NCBI RefSeq assembly: GCF_007990265.1
Contig: NZ_BJWH01000002.1
Span: forward strand, 62,001-126,000
DNA: 64,000 bases
Direction of reading: 5' to 3'
From: Cellulomonas terrae
GTDB taxonomy: Bacteria > Actinomycetota > Actinomycetes > Actinomycetales > Cellulomonadaceae
In this document: positions 49,026 through 62,043 of the stretch, one piece after another
How the letters are laid out: the number at the start of each line of letters is the position of its first letter
Position numbering within the stretch: the first letter of the stretch is position 1
Translations under genes and position numbers: made by a program
Notes under the pieces: model-generated
Told to the model about the DNA's origin: nothing
Database searches by the model: none
What the model saw: the letters and a program-made list of their open reading frames with translations, nothing else

Positions 49026-49712
49026 TCAGCGGGCCAGCACCGTGCGGTGCACGTCGTAGGGCACGGCCCAGCCGAGGGCGTCGAACATCCTCGCCAGGAC
49101 GATGCCGGTGAACCCCCAGACCAGCACACCGTCGACGGTGAACGCAGGCGTGCGTACTGTCCGGCCCCAGCGGGTGTGCTCGACGCTCGCCCGGTTGGCC
49201 GGCTCCAGCAGGTCCGCCACCGGGATGCGGAACACGTCCACCGTCTCGGCGTGGTCGACGGCCGCGACCTGCGAGGGACGCGTCCACCACGCCGGGACGG
49301 GCGTGACCAGGTGGTTGCTGACCGGCACGGGCATGGGCGGCAGGGTACCGAGCACCTCGACGCCCGACGCGTCGAGACCGACCTCCTCGACGGCCTCCCG
49401 GAGCGCGGCCTCGCGCGGTCCGGCGTCCGCGGGCTCGAGCCGACCCCCCGGGAAGGCGATCTGCCCGGCGTGGTGCCCGAGGGTCCGGGACCGCCGCTGG
49501 AGCAGGACGTCGAGGTCACGGGCGACCACCGGGTCGTCGGTCCGCGACGGGGTCGCGTCGAGCTCTCCGAACAGGACCAGCACCGCGGCCGGCCGGGCGG
49601 TGGACGGGTCCTCCAGCACCCGCGCGGGGTCGACGCGCCAGTCGAGGCCGCGTGCGCACAGGTCGAGCAGCTCGGCGCGCGCCCCACGCACCGCCGGGGT
49701 CGGGTCCGTCAT
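49026..49712 (-). CDS. Nudix hydrolase, CoA pyrophosphatase type
   Basis: 228 aa. The CoA-specific UPF0035 motif is present just before the Nudix box: VLLQRRSRTLGHHAGQIAFP, GGRLEPADAGPREAALREAV and EEVGL (about residues 74-120). This combination marks NudL-type enzymes that cleave CoA to 4'-phosphopantetheine and 3',5'-ADP. ATG 49712 overlaps the amidotransferase stop (ATGA). It belongs to the guaB1 run. Confidence 0.92.
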   Translation of the reverse strand: MTDPTPAVRGARAELLDLCARGLDWRVDPARVLEDPSTARPAAVLVLFGELDATPSRTDDPVVARDLDVLLQRRSRTLGHHAGQIAFPGGRLEPADAGPREAALREAVEEVGLDASGVEVLGTLPPMPVPVSNHLVTPVPAWWTRPSQVAAVDHAETVDVFRIPVADLLEPANRASVEHTRWGRTVRTPAFTVDGVLVWGFTGIVLARMFDALGWAVPYDVHRTVLAR

Positions 49713-50401
49713 CCGCGGGCCCGCGCGAGCTCCCCGAAGGCGGCGAACATCTTCGTCGCGGCAGGCACGAGCCCGGGCAGGTGCTCGGCGCCGGCGGCGC
49801 GGATCTCGTCGATCTCCTCGGGGGAGAGGTCCCCGACCATGTCCGGTGTCGAGAGCCACAGGTCGAGCATCCCGGCGTCGAGCTCGGGGTGGAACTGCAC
49901 CCCCAGGGCGCTGCCTGCGCGGAACGCCTGCACGGGGGTGGCGGGCGTCGAGGCCAGCAGCGTGGCGCCGGCCGGGAGCTCGACGGTGTCGGAGTGCCAG
50001 TGCAGCACCGTCGGCCGCTCGCCCAGCGCCCCGAGCATCAGGTCCTCCGCGACGACGTCGACCGGCGCGAACCCGATCTCCGTGGCGGCGCGCAGGTGCA
50101 GCGGGGAACCGAGTGCCATGGCCAGGAGCTGCATGCCGAGGCACACGCCGAGCACCGGCACGTCGGCGTCGACCGCCGCGGCGAGCAGCGCGCGCTCGGC
50201 GGCCAGCCCGGGATGACCGGCCACGTCGTCGGCGTCCATCGGACCACCCATGACGACCACACCCGACACCTCGTCGAGGTCCGGGAGCCGGGCGTCGTCC
50301 AGGTCGAGGACCGTGCGGACGCGCACGGGTGCGTCGATGCCGCGCGCGATCAGCCCGGGGCCCTCGTGCGGGGCGTGCATGACCACCAGGACGGGACGCA
50401 T
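49709..50401 (-). CDS. Class I glutamine amidotransferase-like protein
   Basis: 230 aa. The nucleophile elbow LGVCLGMQLLAMAL carries the catalytic Cys (near residue 85), and ALGVQFHPELD gives the His-x-Glu of the triad. The domain is free-standing, without a synthase partner, like the GuaA-N-related 'GMP synthase-like' amidotransferases. ATG 50401 is the usual start (MRPVLVVMHA); GTG 50410, overlapping the guaB1 stop as GTGA, is equally plausible and would suit translational coupling. Substrate unknown; the link to purines is from context. Confidence 0.87.
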   Translation of the reverse strand: MRPVLVVMHAPHEGPGLIARGIDAPVRVRTVLDLDDARLPDLDEVSGVVVMGGPMDADDVAGHPGLAAERALLAAAVDADVPVLGVCLGMQLLAMALGSPLHLRAATEIGFAPVDVVAEDLMLGALGERPTVLHWHSDTVELPAGATLLASTPATPVQAFRAGSALGVQFHPELDAGMLDLWLSTPDMVGDLSPEEIDEIRAAGAEHLPGLVPAATKMFAAFGELARARG

Positions 50402-50406
50402 GCCGC

Positions 50407-53920
<3,514 letters not shown>

Positions 53921-53923
<3 letters not shown>

Positions 53924-53954
53924 GGGGCGGCCGCCGGCCGTCGGTCGGCCCTCC
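53921..53954 (+). terminator. Imperfect hairpin after dxs
   Basis: TGAGGGGCGGCCG (53921-53933) and CGGTCGGCCCTCC (53942-53954) pair at 10 of 13 positions; the left arm begins at the dxs stop codon. Confidence 0.4.
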
Positions 53955-53960
53955 CTGGAC

Positions 53961-53980
53961 TTAGGGCCTTTCGTCCCGAG
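53961..53980 (+). promoter_or_regulatory. DosR/DevR-like box upstream of pflB
   Basis: The 20-mer TTAGGGCCTTTCGTCCCGAG agrees with the mycobacterial DosR consensus TTSGGGACTNNAGTCCCSAA at 14 of 18 informative positions, keeping GGG and the GTCCC half. If TAGCGT (54001-54006) is the -10 and transcription starts near 54013, the box centre lies at about -42.5, the usual place for a DosR proximal site overlapping -35. It implies activation under low oxygen. The match is seen; the regulator is inference. Confidence 0.65.
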
Positions 53981-54000
53981 ACATGGGATCACTTCCTCCG

Positions 54001-54006
54001 TAGCGT
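54001..54006 (+). promoter_or_regulatory. Probable -10 TAGCGT of the pfl operon
   Basis: It sits 17 nt after the predicted -35 position covered by the DosR-like box. A leader of about 28 nt containing GGAGGAG precedes the pflB ATG. Confidence 0.55.
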
Positions 54007-54040
54007 CGAGTGCATCGACCACAGTCGGAGGAGCGCGCAG

Positions 54041-56314
54041 ATGTCCACCAGCACCCTGTCCCGGAACGTCCCCACCGAGCCCGCCCTGCAGCCCGCGTGG
54101 CGCGGCTTCGCCCGAGGTGCCTGGACGGACGAGATCGACGTGCATGGCTTCATCCAGTGCAACTACACGCCGTACACCGGCGACGCCTCGTTCCTCGCCG
54201 GTCCCACGGCGCGCACGACGGCGATGTGGGCGCGGCTGACGGCGATGTTCCCGGCCGAGCGCGCCCGCGGGGTCCACGACGTCGACCCGCACACGCCGTC
54301 GACGATCACGTCGCACGAGCCCGGGTACATCGACCGGCACAACGAGCTCATCGTCGGTCTGCAGACGGACGCGCCCCTCAAGCGCGCGATCATGCCGAAC
54401 GGTGGCTACCGGATGGTCGAGAAGGCCCTGGAGACCTACGGGTTCGCGCCCGACCCGGTCGTCGGCGAGATCTTCACCAAGTACCGCAAGACCCACAACG
54501 ACGGCGTGTTCGACGTCTACCCGCCCGACGTCCGCGCGGCCCGTTCGGCGCACCTCATCACGGGGCTCCCGGACGCCTACGGGCGTGGCCGGATCATCGG
54601 CGACTACCGCCGCGTCGCCCTGTACGGCGTCGACGCGCTGATCGCCGCCAAGCGCAAGGACCGCGCCGAGCTGGACCGCGAGCGCTCCTCGGAGCACGTC
54701 ATCCGCGACCGGGAGGAGCACGCGGAGCAGATCCGCGCGCTGGGCGAGCTGAAGGCCATGGCCGCGTCCTACGGCTACGACATCTCCGGTCCCGCGACGA
54801 CCGCGAAGGAAGCGGTCCAGTGGCTCTACTTCGCCTACCTGGGCGCCGTGAAGGAGCAGAACGGTGCAGCCATGTCGCTGGGCCGCACCTCCACGTTCCT
54901 CGACGTGTACCTCCAGCGCGACCTGGCCGCGGGCCGGCTGACCGAGCAGGACGCCCAGGAGCTCATCGACGACCTGGTCATCAAGCTGCGGATCGTGCGG
55001 TTCCTGCGCACCCCCGAGTACGACGAGCTGTTCTCCGGTGACCCGACGTGGGTGACGGAGTCGATCGGCGGGATGGGCCAGGACGGCCGGACGCTGGTCA
55101 CGAAGACCTCCTTCCGGTACCTGCAGACGCTCTACAACCTGGGACCGGCACCGGAGCCGAACCTCACCGTGTTCTGGACGGACCGGCTGCCGGACGGGTT
55201 CAAGCGCTTCTGCACGCAGGTGTCGATCGACACCTCGGCGCTGCAGTACGAGTCGGACGACCTGATCCGTGAGTCCTGGGGTGACGACGCCGCGATCGCC
55301 TGCTGCGTCTCGCCGATGCGCGTCGGCAAGCAGATGCAGTTCTTCGGCGCGCGGGTCAACCTGGCCAAGGCGCTGCTGTACGCGATCAACGGCGGTCGCG
55401 ACGAGCTGACGGGTAAGCAGGTGGCGCCCGCCGCGCCTGCCGCCGTCGGTGGCGTGCTCGACTACGACGACGTCGTCGCCAAGTTCGACGTGATGCTCGA
55501 CTGGCTCGCACAGACCTACGTCGACGCGCTCAACTGCGTGCACTTCATGCACGACAAGTACGCGTACGAGCGGCTTGAGATGGCGCTGCACGACCGCGAG
55601 GTGCTGCGGACGATGGCGTGCGGGATCGCCGGCCTGTCCGTCGTCGCCGACTCCCTCTCGGCCATCAAGTACGCCGCCGTCCGCCCGGTGCGCAACGCCG
55701 ACGGCCTCGTCACCGAGTACACGGTCCAGGGCGACTTCCCGACCTACGGGAACGACGACGACCGGGCCGACGACATCGCGGTCTGGCTGGTCGAGACCTT
55801 CATGGCGAAGATCCGCCGCACCCCGACGTACCGCGACTCCATCCACACCCAGTCGGTGCTGACCATCACCTCGAACGTGGTCTACGGGAAGTCGACGGGC
55901 TCCACCCCCGACGGTCGCGTGGCGGGCCAGCCCTTCGCGCCGGGCGCCAACCCGATGAACGGCCGCGACTCGCACGGGATGCTCGCCTCGGCGCTGTCCG
56001 TGGCGAAGCTCCCGTACGCCGAGGCGATGGACGGGATCTCGCTGACGTCGTCGGTCGTCCCGACCGGGCTGGGACGCACGCGCGACGAGCAGGTGACCAA
56101 CCTGGTCGGGCTGCTCGACGCGTACATGATGTCGTCGGGCTACCACCTGAACATCAACGTGCTGAACCGCGAGACGCTCGAGGACGCCATGGAGCACCCC
56201 GAGGAGTACCCGCAGCTGACCATCCGGGTGTCGGGCTACGCCGTGAACTTCGTGCGGCTCACCCGCGAGCAGCAGCTCGACGTGCTGTCCCGCACGTTCC
56301 ACGGATCGGTCTGA
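54041..56314 (+). CDS. pflB: Formate C-acetyltransferase (pyruvate formate-lyase)
   Basis: Anaerobic glycyl-radical enzyme converting pyruvate and CoA to acetyl-CoA and formate, cytosolic, 757 aa, normal length. The adjacent catalytic cysteines are in [14 protein letters not shown] (near residues 423-424). The glycyl-radical loop reads [14 protein letters not shown] near the C-terminus (Gly about 730). [19 protein letters not shown] is the family signature. ATG 54041 has GGAGGAG upstream. The activase gene follows by 7 nt. The enzyme is destroyed by oxygen, consistent with the DosR-like promoter box. Confidence 0.97.
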   Translation: MSTSTLSRNVPTEPALQPAWRGFARGAWTDEIDVHGFIQCNYTPYTGDASFLAGPTARTTAMWARLTAMFPAERARGVHDVDPHTPSTITSHEPGYIDRHNELIVGLQTDAPLKRAIMPNGGYRMVEKALETYGFAPDPVVGEIFTKYRKTHNDGVFDVYPPDVRAARSAHLITGLPDAYGRGRIIGDYRRVALYGVDALIAAKRKDRAELDRERSSEHVIRDREEHAEQIRALGELKAMAASYGYDISGPATTAKEAVQWLYFAYLGAVKEQNGAAMSLGRTSTFLDVYLQRDLAAGRLTEQDAQELIDDLVIKLRIVRFLRTPEYDELFSGDPTWVTESIGGMGQDGRTLVTKTSFRYLQTLYNLGPAPEPNLTVFWTDRLPDGFKRFCTQVSIDTSALQYESDDLIRESWGDDAAIACCVSPMRVGKQMQFFGARVNLAKALLYAINGGRDELTGKQVAPAAPAAVGGVLDYDDVVAKFDVMLDWLAQTYVDALNCVHFMHDKYAYERLEMALHDREVLRTMACGIAGLSVVADSLSAIKYAAVRPVRNADGLVTEYTVQGDFPTYGNDDDRADDIAVWLVETFMAKIRRTPTYRDSIHTQSVLTITSNVVYGKSTGSTPDGRVAGQPFAPGANPMNGRDSHGMLASALSVAKLPYAEAMDGISLTSSVVPTGLGRTRDEQVTNLVGLLDAYMMSSGYHLNINVLNRETLEDAMEHPEEYPQLTIRVSGYAVNFVRLTREQQLDVLSRTFHGSV

Positions 56315-56321
56315 CGAGGCC

Positions 56322-57182
56322 ATGACCACCCAGGTGCACGAGGCGCCGTGGCCGACCGTGCACCTGGGTCTGCCGCGGGCGAAGGCCGGCACCGCCGGGC
56401 TCTCCTCGGTCGAGCTCGACCACGCCGCGAAGATGGCGTCCGTGCGTGCGGGCGACCTCGGCTCCGTCCACTCCTGGGAGCTGGTGACCGCGGTGGACGG
56501 ACCGGGCACGCGGCTGACGGTGTTCCTGGCCGGCTGCCCGTTGCAGTGCCTGTACTGCCACAACCCCGACACCATGCAGATGCGCCGGGGGACGGACGTG
56601 ACGGCCGACGAGATCCTCGCGCGGGTCGCCCGGTACCGGACCGTGTTCGCGGCGACCGGTGGTGGCCTGACGATCTCGGGTGGCGAGCCCCTGATGCAGC
56701 CGGCGTTCGTCGCGCGGCTGCTGCGCGGGGCGAAGGCCATGGGCGTGCACACCACGGTGGACACGTCCGGGTTCCTGGGCAGCCAGTGCACCGACGCGAT
56801 GCTCGCGGACGTCGACCTGGTGCTCCTCGACATCAAGTCCGGGCTGCCGGAGACCTACCGTCGCGTCACGGGTCGGGCCCTGCAGCCGACGCTGGACTTC
56901 GGGCAGCGCCTGCGCGCGAGCGGTACCCGCACGTGGGTGCGGTTCGTGCTCGTCCCCGGTCTGACCGACGCGCCCGAGAACGTCGAGGCGGTCGCGGGTC
57001 ACGTCGCGGCCCTCGGTGACGTCGTCGAGCGCGTCGAGGTCCTCCCGTTCCACCAGATGGGCCGCGACAAGTGGGACGCCCTGGGGATGCAGTACGAGCT
57101 CACCGACACCCAGCCCCCGACCCCGGAGCTCGTCGAGCGCGTGCGCGCGACGTTCCGGGACCGAGGGCTGAGCGTCTACTGA
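56322..57182 (+). CDS. pflA: Pyruvate formate-lyase-activating enzyme
   Basis: Radical-SAM activase that abstracts hydrogen from the PFL glycine, 286 aa. The cluster motif reads GCPLQCLYCHNPDT (C-x3-C-x2-C, near residues 73-80), followed by GGGLTISGGEPLMQ (SAM-binding GGEP) and LLDIKSGLPETYRRVTGR. The C-terminal VEVLPFHQMGRDKWDALGM is typical of PflA. A nonconserved N-terminal stretch of about 45 residues makes it longer than the ~246-aa E. coli enzyme. ATG 56322 is 7 nt after pflB. It is convergent with the FadB-like gene with only 3 nt between stops. Confidence 0.95.
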   Translation: MTTQVHEAPWPTVHLGLPRAKAGTAGLSSVELDHAAKMASVRAGDLGSVHSWELVTAVDGPGTRLTVFLAGCPLQCLYCHNPDTMQMRRGTDVTADEILARVARYRTVFAATGGGLTISGGEPLMQPAFVARLLRGAKAMGVHTTVDTSGFLGSQCTDAMLADVDLVLLDIKSGLPETYRRVTGRALQPTLDFGQRLRASGTRTWVRFVLVPGLTDAPENVEAVAGHVAALGDVVERVEVLPFHQMGRDKWDALGMQYELTDTQPPTPELVERVRATFRDRGLSVY

Positions 57183-57185
57183 GCG

Positions 57186-59288
57186 CTAGGCGGGCACGTT
57201 CGCGACGCCGTCGGGCAGGATCCGGCGGCCGAGCACGCGCTCGGAGTAGCCGGTGCGGTCCAGGTACGGCGTGAGCCCACCGAGGTGGAAGCCCCAGCCC
57301 GCGCCCAGGATCATGCACAGGTCGATCTGCTGCGGGGTGGCGACGACGCCCTCGGCGAGCATGTGCCCGACCTCGACCGTCAGGGCCGTGAGCACGCTGT
57401 CGAGCACGCCCGCCTCGTCCAGCGGGGTTCCCGTCGTCTCGGTGAACGCGGCCTGGATCGCGGGGTCGACCGGCTTCGGCAGACCCTTCGCCTTCGCGGG
57501 CAGGACCACCGTGGTGCCTTCCGCCACCAGCTTCTCGAGCCCGGGGGAGCGCGGGAACCGGTCGCCGAGCTCCTCGCGCAGGGACGTCAGCACGTGCAGG
57601 CCGACGGCCGGCCCGACGAGGTCGAACAGCTCGAACGGAGGCATCGGCAGGCCGAGCGGGCGTAGCGCACGGTCCGCGACCTCGACCGGCGTGCCCTTCT
57701 CCACCGCGTCGACGATCACGCCGAGCAGCAGGACGAGCAGCCGGTTGACGACGAAGCCCGGACGGTCCGCGACGAGGACGGCCGTCTTGCGCAGCTTGGC
57801 CGCGACGGCGAACCCGGTGGCGAGCGCCTCGAGCGACGTCTTCTCGGCCTGCACGACCTCCACCAGCGGCATCGCGGCCACGGGGTTGAAGAAGTGCAGC
57901 CCGACGACGCGCTCGGGGTGCTGCAGGTCGGCCGCCATCGCGGTGACGGACAGCGCGGAGGTGTTGGTCGCGAGGATCGTCGTCGGGGAGATGACGGTCT
58001 CCAGCTCGGCGAACACCTTCTTCTTCAGGTCGAGGATCTCGGTGACCGCCTCGATGACGAGGTCGCAGGCCGCGAACTCGGCGAGGTCGGTGGTGCCGTG
58101 GATCGACCCGATCAGGCGTGAGGCGGCCGACTCGCTCATGCGGCCCGTCGACGTGAGGCGGTCGACGGAGGACCGCACCGCGGCGAGGCCCTTGTCGACG
58201 CGCTCCTGGTCGAGGTCCCGCATGACGACGGGCACACCGAGGCGCTGCGCGAAGAGCATCGCGATCTGCGCGGCCATGAGCCCGGCACCGACGATGCCGA
58301 CCCGGGTGACGGGCTGCGCGAGCGACCGGTCGGGGGCGCCGACGGGCTTCTTCCCGCCGGACACGAGCCCGAACGCGTACACCGACGCGCGCATCTCGTC
58401 GCTCATGATCAGGTCGGCGAGCGCCTCGTCCTCGGCCGCGAAGGCCTCCGCGCGGGACGCGGTCCGCGCGGCGGCGACCAGGTCCAGCGCACGGTAGGGC
58501 GCGGGCCGCGACCGGTGGATGACCGCGTCGAGGCGCTGGCGGGCCGCCGCGACGACACCGTCCCAGACCTCGGCGCTGTCGAGCTCGCGACGCGGCACGA
58601 CGACCTCGCCGGTCACCACGCGGGCGGCCCAGCGGATCGACTCCTCGAGGAAGTCCGCCGGGTCCAGCACGACGTCCATGAGGCCGATCGTCGTGGCCTC
58701 GACCGCCGCGAACGGCTTGTTGGCCGCGGGGCGCGTGAGGATGACGTCGAGAGCCTTCTCGACACCGACCAGGCGCGGCACGATGTAGGCGCCGCCCCAG
58801 CCCGGTACCAGGCCCAGGCCGGTCTCGGGCAGCGCCAGCGCGCGGACGTCGGACGCCACCGTGCGGTAGTCGCAGTTCAACGCCAGCTCCAGACCGCCGC
58901 CCAGGGCGACGCCGTTGACGAACGCGAACGTCGGGACGCCCATGGTGTGCAGGAGCTCGTAGGCCCGGTGCCCGTTCTGGCCGAGCTGCAGAGCACCCTC
59001 GCGGCCCGGCACCGACCCGATCTGGGTGAGGTCCGCGCCGGCGGCGAGGTAGTAGGGCTTGCCGGTGACCGCGACCGCGACGATCTCGCCCGCCGCGGCC
59101 CGCGCCTGGAGCGCGGTGAGCGTCTCGGTCAGCTCGGCCATGCCGAGCGGACCGAGCGTGGTGGGCTTGGTGTGGTCGAGGCCGTTGTCGATCGTGACCA
59201 GCACCAGGGTGCCGGCGCCGCCGGGCAGGGTGACGTCGCGGGCGATGGCGTGGCTGACGCGCTCGGCGCGAGGAGTCTCGGTGCTCAT
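57186..59288 (-). CDS. Fatty acid beta-oxidation multifunctional protein (enoyl-CoA hydratase / 3-hydroxyacyl-CoA dehydrogenase)
   Basis: 700 aa, FadB-like alpha subunit. The N-terminal crotonase domain (about 1-290) has FVNGVALGGGLELALNCDYR (oxyanion hole) and ALPETGLGLVPGWGG with catalytic Glu. The NAD-binding domain begins VGIVGAGLMAAQIAMLFAQR near residue 329, with catalytic His in VVGLHFFNPVAAMPLVEVV and DRPGFVVNRLLVLLLG. Two C-terminal dehydrogenase-type domains follow. ATG 59288 or GTG 59297 (overlapping the thiolase stop as GTGA) are both possible. It is co-transcribed with the thiolase gene upstream. Confidence 0.93.
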   Translation of the reverse strand: MSTETPRAERVSHAIARDVTLPGGAGTLVLVTIDNGLDHTKPTTLGPLGMAELTETLTALQARAAAGEIVAVAVTGKPYYLAAGADLTQIGSVPGREGALQLGQNGHRAYELLHTMGVPTFAFVNGVALGGGLELALNCDYRTVASDVRALALPETGLGLVPGWGGAYIVPRLVGVEKALDVILTRPAANKPFAAVEATTIGLMDVVLDPADFLEESIRWAARVVTGEVVVPRRELDSAEVWDGVVAAARQRLDAVIHRSRPAPYRALDLVAAARTASRAEAFAAEDEALADLIMSDEMRASVYAFGLVSGGKKPVGAPDRSLAQPVTRVGIVGAGLMAAQIAMLFAQRLGVPVVMRDLDQERVDKGLAAVRSSVDRLTSTGRMSESAASRLIGSIHGTTDLAEFAACDLVIEAVTEILDLKKKVFAELETVISPTTILATNTSALSVTAMAADLQHPERVVGLHFFNPVAAMPLVEVVQAEKTSLEALATGFAVAAKLRKTAVLVADRPGFVVNRLLVLLLGVIVDAVEKGTPVEVADRALRPLGLPMPPFELFDLVGPAVGLHVLTSLREELGDRFPRSPGLEKLVAEGTTVVLPAKAKGLPKPVDPAIQAAFTETTGTPLDEAGVLDSVLTALTVEVGHMLAEGVVATPQQIDLCMILGAGWGFHLGGLTPYLDRTGYSERVLGRRILPDGVANVPA

Positions 59289-59293
59289 GTCGC

Positions 59294-60538
59294 TCACTTG
59301 GTCTTCCCCTCGAAGGGCTCGTAGTCGGCGTGGTGCGGGTTCTCCCAGATGACGGTGCCGCCCTGGCCCAGGCCGACGCACATGGTGGTCAGGCCGAAGC
59401 GGACGTCCGGGTTCTCCTCGAACTGGCGGGCGAGCTGCGTCATCAGGCGCACGCCCGACGAGGCCAGCGGGTGACCCACCGCGATCGCACCGCCGTACTG
59501 GTTGACGCGGGGGTCGTCGTCGGCGATGCCGAACGCGTCGAGGAACGAGAGCACCTGGACCGCGAACGCCTCGTTGATCTCGAACAGGCCGATGTCCTCG
59601 ATGGACAGGCCGGCCCGGTCGAGCGCCTTGACGGTGGCCGGGACCGGACCGATGCCCATGATCTCGGGCTCGACACCCGCATAGGCGAACGACACCAGGC
59701 GCATGCGCGTCGGCAGGCCCAGCTCGGCCGCGGTCTCCTCGGCGGCGAGCAGGCAGGACGCGGCGCCGTCGGTCAGGGGTGCGGCGGTGCCGGCGGTGAC
59801 GCGGCCACCGGCGCGGAACGGCGTCGGCAGCTTCTGGATCGCCTCGACGGTGGTGCCGGGACGCGGGGGCTCGTCGGCGGTGGCCAGGCCCCAGCCGTTC
59901 TCCGGGTCACGCAGCGCCACGGGGACCAGGTCGGGGTCGATCTTGCCCGCGGCGAGCGCCGCGGCGTACTTGTCCTGGCTCGCGACGCCGTACGCGTCGG
60001 CGCGCTCGCGCGTCAGGGCCGGGAACTTGTCGTGCAGGTTCTCCGCCGTGACACCCATGTTCAGGGCGTCGTTGGCGACGAGCCGCTCGGACAGGAACCG
60101 CGGGTTCGGGTCCGCGTCGAAGCCCATCGGGTGGTGCCCCATGTGCTCGACGCCTCCGGCCAGGGCCACGTCCTGCGCTCCGAAGCCGATCGCGGCCGCC
60201 GTGCTCGTCACCGCGGTCATCGCACCGGCGCACATGCGGTCGATCGCGTACCCGGGGACGGACCGGGGGAGCCCGGCCAGCACGCCGACCGTGCGGCCGA
60301 GGGTCAGGCCCTGGTCGCCCTGCTGCGTGGTCGCCGCGATGGCGACCTCGTCGATGCGCTCGGGCGGCAGCTCCGGGTGCCGCCGCAGCAGCTCGCGGAC
60401 GGTCTTGACCGACAGGTCGTCGGCGCGGGTGTGGGCGTACAGCCCGTCCTTGCGCGCGCGTCCGAACGGGGTGCGGACCCCGTCGACGAACACGACACGG
60501 CGGACCAGTGCTGCGGGGCGGGGGGATGCGGTGGGCAT
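59294..60538 (-). CDS. Acetyl-CoA C-acyltransferase (thiolase, FadA-like)
   Basis: 414 aa thiolase completing beta-oxidation. Nucleophilic Cys in YAIDRMCAGAMTAVTSTAAA (near residue 103), then IGLFEINEAFAVQVL, GGAIAVGHPLASSGVRL (catalytic His) and TTMCVGLGQGG (second Cys). ATG 60538 is preceded by GGAGG. The stop is overlapped by, or lies a few bases before, the hydratase/dehydrogenase gene start, so the two form an operon encoding the two subunits of a trifunctional complex. Chain-length preference cannot be read from motifs. Confidence 0.95.
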   Translation of the reverse strand: MPTASPRPAALVRRVVFVDGVRTPFGRARKDGLYAHTRADDLSVKTVRELLRRHPELPPERIDEVAIAATTQQGDQGLTLGRTVGVLAGLPRSVPGYAIDRMCAGAMTAVTSTAAAIGFGAQDVALAGGVEHMGHHPMGFDADPNPRFLSERLVANDALNMGVTAENLHDKFPALTRERADAYGVASQDKYAAALAAGKIDPDLVPVALRDPENGWGLATADEPPRPGTTVEAIQKLPTPFRAGGRVTAGTAAPLTDGAASCLLAAEETAAELGLPTRMRLVSFAYAGVEPEIMGIGPVPATVKALDRAGLSIEDIGLFEINEAFAVQVLSFLDAFGIADDDPRVNQYGGAIAVGHPLASSGVRLMTQLARQFEENPDVRFGLTTMCVGLGQGGTVIWENPHHADYEPFEGKTK

Positions 60539-60659
60539 CGAGCCTCCAGGGCGGGACGGCGGTGTCCGACGAGCACGCGAGAGCGGGCCCGCGACGGCCG
60601 ACGCTACCCGGGTCTCCCGGGCGGGGCCAGCCGCAAGTTACTCCAGAGTAACACCGGCG

Positions 60660-61952
60660 TCAGTCGCGCGGGAGGGCCTCGAACGCGTCCGCGAGGGGCT
60701 GTGCGACCAGACCGATCTGCCACGGCCGGGCGCCGCCGGCCCGGAGGAACCCGGAGATCCCCTCGACGTCCAGGGTCGCGGGTGGCGTCCAGCACAGGCG
60801 GCGGAGCAGGTCGGGCTGCAGGAGGTTCTCCGCCGGGACCTCGTGGGTGGCCGACAGGGCGACGACCACCTCGCGCGCAGCGACCAGGCGCGCAGCCGCT
60901 GCCGGGTCCTTCTCCGCCCACGCCCGGGGCGGCGGCGGTGCGTCGCTCTTGGGGCCGCGCACCGACGGCAGGTCGGCGTCCGGCGTGGCGAGGCCACGGT
61001 CGACCGCCGCCTGCCAGAGGGCTGCCCGACGGCGCGTGCCCTTCCCGGCGAACGCCGGGAGCGCCGTCAGCTCCGGGACGGAGCGTGGGAGGGCCTGCGC
61101 CGCGGCGACGATCGCGTGGTCGGGCAGCACGCGGCCGGGGGAGATGTCGCGGGTGCGCGCGTTCTGGTCGCGCGTGAGCCAGAGCTCGCGGACCACGGCC
61201 AGGCGCCGCGCGTCGCGGATGGCGTGCAGCCCCGAGACCCGGCGCCAGGGCTCGACCCGAGGAGGTGGCACCGGTGCGGTGCGGACGGCCTCGAACTCCT
61301 GCGCGGCCCACTCCGCCTTGCCCGCGACCGCCAGACGCTCGGCCAGCACCTCACGGAGCTCCACCAGCACCTCGACGTCGAGCGCGGCGTACCGCAGCCA
61401 CTCGGACGGCAGCGGGCGCGTGGACCAGTCGACCGCGGAGTGCTCCTTGGCCAGCCCCAGCCCGAGAGCGTCCGCGACGACCGCGGCGAGCCCGACCCGG
61501 TCCAGGCCCAGCAGCCGGGCGCCGAGCTCGGTGTCGAACACCCGGCTCGGCCGCAGCCCTTGCTCCGCCAGCCCCGGCAGGTCCTGCGAGGCGGCGTGCA
61601 GGACCCACTCGACACCGACCAGCGCCTCGGACAGCGACGACAGGTCGGGCACCGCGATCGGGTCGATGAGGGCCGTCCCGGCGCCCTCGCGTCGCAGCTG
61701 CACCAGATAGGTCCGCTGGCCGTAGCGGTACCCGGAGGCGCGCTCGGCGTCCACGGCGACCGGACCGGTCCCGGCGCCGAACGCGGCGACGACGGCGGCC
61801 AGCGCCTCGGGGGTCTCGACGACCGCAGGGATGCCGTCGGCGGGCTCGGTGAGCATGGTGATCTGCGGGAGGTCGGCCTCGACGTCCGGATCAGGGGTCG
61901 GAGGCGGCACGGGCCCCTCGGCAGGGGCGCCGGTGGTCACCTCGGGTCGCAT
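60660..61952 (-). CDS. Ribonuclease D-like 3'-5' exonuclease with HRDC domain
   Basis: 430 aa. The DEDDy exonuclease motifs are visible: PVAVDAERASGY (Asp, Glu), LHAASQDLPGLAE (second Asp) and RYAALDVEVLVEL (Tyr and last Asp). HRDC-type helical sequence follows (AWLTRDQNARTRDISPG-like segment WLTRDQNARTRDISPGRVLP and VPELTALPAFAGKG). It likely trims structured RNAs such as tRNA precursors. ATG 61952 lies 7 nt after TACCGT (61960-61965, minus), and the open frame to 62096 overlaps the regulator gene. Counterpart of Rv2681. Confidence 0.9.
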   Translation of the reverse strand: MRPEVTTGAPAEGPVPPPTPDPDVEADLPQITMLTEPADGIPAVVETPEALAAVVAAFGAGTGPVAVDAERASGYRYGQRTYLVQLRREGAGTALIDPIAVPDLSSLSEALVGVEWVLHAASQDLPGLAEQGLRPSRVFDTELGARLLGLDRVGLAAVVADALGLGLAKEHSAVDWSTRPLPSEWLRYAALDVEVLVELREVLAERLAVAGKAEWAAQEFEAVRTAPVPPPRVEPWRRVSGLHAIRDARRLAVVRELWLTRDQNARTRDISPGRVLPDHAIVAAAQALPRSVPELTALPAFAGKGTRRRAALWQAAVDRGLATPDADLPSVRGPKSDAPPPPRAWAEKDPAAAARLVAAREVVVALSATHEVPAENLLQPDLLRRLCWTPPATLDVEGISGFLRAGGARPWQIGLVAQPLADAFEALPRD

Positions 61953-61959
61953 GAGGTCC

Positions 61960-61965
61960 ACGGTA
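61960..61965 (-). promoter_or_regulatory. Probable -10 TACCGT of the RNase D gene
   Basis: On the minus strand it ends 7 nt before the ATG at 61952, which supports that start over the longer frame. Confidence 0.5.
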
Positions 61966-62043
61966 AGCGACGACGCGGACGCTTCCGTGCAGGCCGCGCT
62001 GGCGCTGAGGTACTTCCACCCCGAGGGCACCTGTACATGCAGG

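Noticed and set aside
53924-54040. FNR/CRP-type site before pflB
   Set aside because: No TTGAT-N4-ATCAA or TGTGA-N6-TCACA pattern is present; the symmetric element matches the DosR type instead.
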